A model generated the notes under the pieces. It worked only from the letters and a program-made list of their open reading frames with translations, made no database searches and was not told the DNA's origin. From Stenotrophobium sp040387055 (lineage in GTDB: Bacteria; Pseudomonadota; Gammaproteobacteria; Nevskiales; Nevskiaceae), in the NCBI GenBank assembly GCA_040387055.1, contig JAZKEM010000238.1, positions 1-23,020 of the forward strand: a stretch of 23,020 nt of DNA. The letters are read 5' to 3'. Every line of letters begins with the position of its first letter. The stretch's first letter is position 1. This document shows positions 22,576-23,020 of the stretch, one piece after another. Position numbers and translations under genes: made by a program.

Positions 22576-23020
22576 ATGCAAGCTAAACAGAATCCACAAC
22601 GCAAAGCGTTTTGGCTGAAGCATCTTCATCAATGGCACTGGATTAGTTCAGCGCTCTGTTTGATTGGCATGCTGCTGTTTGCAGCGACGGGTATCACGCT
22701 CAACCATGCGTCTCAGATTGAGGCCAAGGCGGAAGTGGTATCGCAAAAAGCTCAACTGCCTGATGCGCTGCGTGCATCTGTAGAAGCAGGGCAGAGCGAA
22801 GGCAAGGCGCCGTTGCCTCCAGCGCTGCATGACTGGTTGCAACAACAGTGGAAGGTTGATGTTGAGCAGCGCGAAGCGGAATGGTCTGACGGTGAGGTTT
22901 ATCTGTCACTGCCACGTCCGGGCGGCGATGCTTGGATCAATGTTGATTTGGAAACGGGCAAGGCCGAATACGAGCAAACCAGCCGTGGCTGGATTTCGTA
23001 TTTCAACGATTTACATAAGG
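22576..23020 (+). CDS. PepSY-associated membrane protein, N-terminal part (cut by window end)
   Basis: The first 148 residues are present. A membrane segment is clear at HQWHWISSALCLIGMLLFAA (about residues 18-37), with the conserved TGITLNHA after it. The next ~95 residues look like a periplasmic PepSY-type domain (DGEVYLSLPRPGGDAWINVD, then LETGKAEYEQ), leading to WISYFNDLHK, which in the family precedes the second membrane helix. Such proteins are encoded with ferric-siderophore receptors and are proposed to help reduce or release iron at the inner membrane. The ATG lies two bases after the piuC stop without a good ribosome site, suggesting coupling. Whether it is a short PepSY protein or a longer PiuB-like reductase cannot be decided from the visible part. 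Confidence 0.85.
   Translation, partial: MQAKQNPQRKAFWLKHLHQWHWISSALCLIGMLLFAATGITLNHASQIEAKAEVVSQKAQLPDALRASVEAGQSEGKAPLPPALHDWLQQQWKVDVEQREAEWSDGEVYLSLPRPGGDAWINVDLETGKAEYEQTSRGWISYFNDLHK

Noticed and set aside
1..23020. tRNA genes, CRISPR arrays, insertion sequences, phage genes or toxin-antitoxin pairs.
   Set aside because: None was recognised by eye on either strand; no regularly spaced repeats, transposase motifs or tRNA T-loop signatures were seen. A tRNAscan/Infernal run would be decisive.

Overview
The window looks like a chromosomal stretch of a moderately GC-rich Gram-negative proteobacterium. A Lol lipoprotein-export permease and ATPase, a TonB-dependent outer-membrane receptor, a Fur-type iron-regulated promoter and a DesB/DesC-like desaturase pair all point to an outer-membrane-bearing, probably gammaproteobacterial host. 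The LolC N-terminus and the lolC-lolD-comEC neighbourhood resemble the Xanthomonadales/Nevskiales side. This placement is an inference from recalled family features, not from a search. No rRNA, tRNA, CRISPR array, IS element or phage gene was recognised. Two runs of N (4325-4424, exactly 100; 8552-8561, 10) are assembly gaps.

Layout. Positions 1-2199 (minus): a tightly coupled moaCB > moeA > hemD-like operon for molybdenum cofactor, with a tetrapyrrole enzyme at the left edge. Positions 2483-4324 (plus): lolC and the first 200 codons of lolD, which runs into the 100-N gap. Positions 4425-4741 (minus): a small cysteine-containing membrane protein behind a strong Fur-box-like palindrome. Positions 4870-7206 (plus): comEC, for DNA uptake. 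Positions 7361-9688 (plus): a ferredoxin-NAD(P)H reductase and membrane acyl-lipid/acyl-CoA desaturase pair, closed by a clear bidirectional terminator. Positions 9755-10225 (minus): hisI of an unusual metal-site variant. Positions 10360-12080 (plus): trhO and a glutathione S-transferase-like gene, translationally coupled. Positions 12229-14987 (plus): an MBOAT O-acyltransferase and an SGNH-like exported partner, overlapping by one base. Positions 15064-19256 (plus): gltX, thrS and an M23 peptidase. Positions 19443-23020 (plus): an iron-uptake operon with a Fiu-like catecholate-siderophore receptor, PiuC dioxygenase and PepSY membrane protein (cut by the window edge), headed by a second Fur-box-like site.

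How the parts work together. Most of the window is housekeeping or widely known accessory metabolism. Iron is the recurring theme: the right-hand operon is a standard Fur-controlled siderophore uptake unit, and a second Fur-like site 14.5 kb away sits between comEC and the small membrane protein, suggesting that protein is an additional iron-regulated component. The left-hand operon makes cofactors used by assimilatory nitrate/nitrite reduction (Moco; the HemD-like product would feed siroheme), so nitrate genes may lie just outside. The least explained items are the Fur-associated small membrane protein, the stand-alone MBOAT/SGNH pair, the HisI with Asp in place of a zinc-ligand Cys, and the structured leader of the siderophore-receptor gene. 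None is proven here to be a new system.
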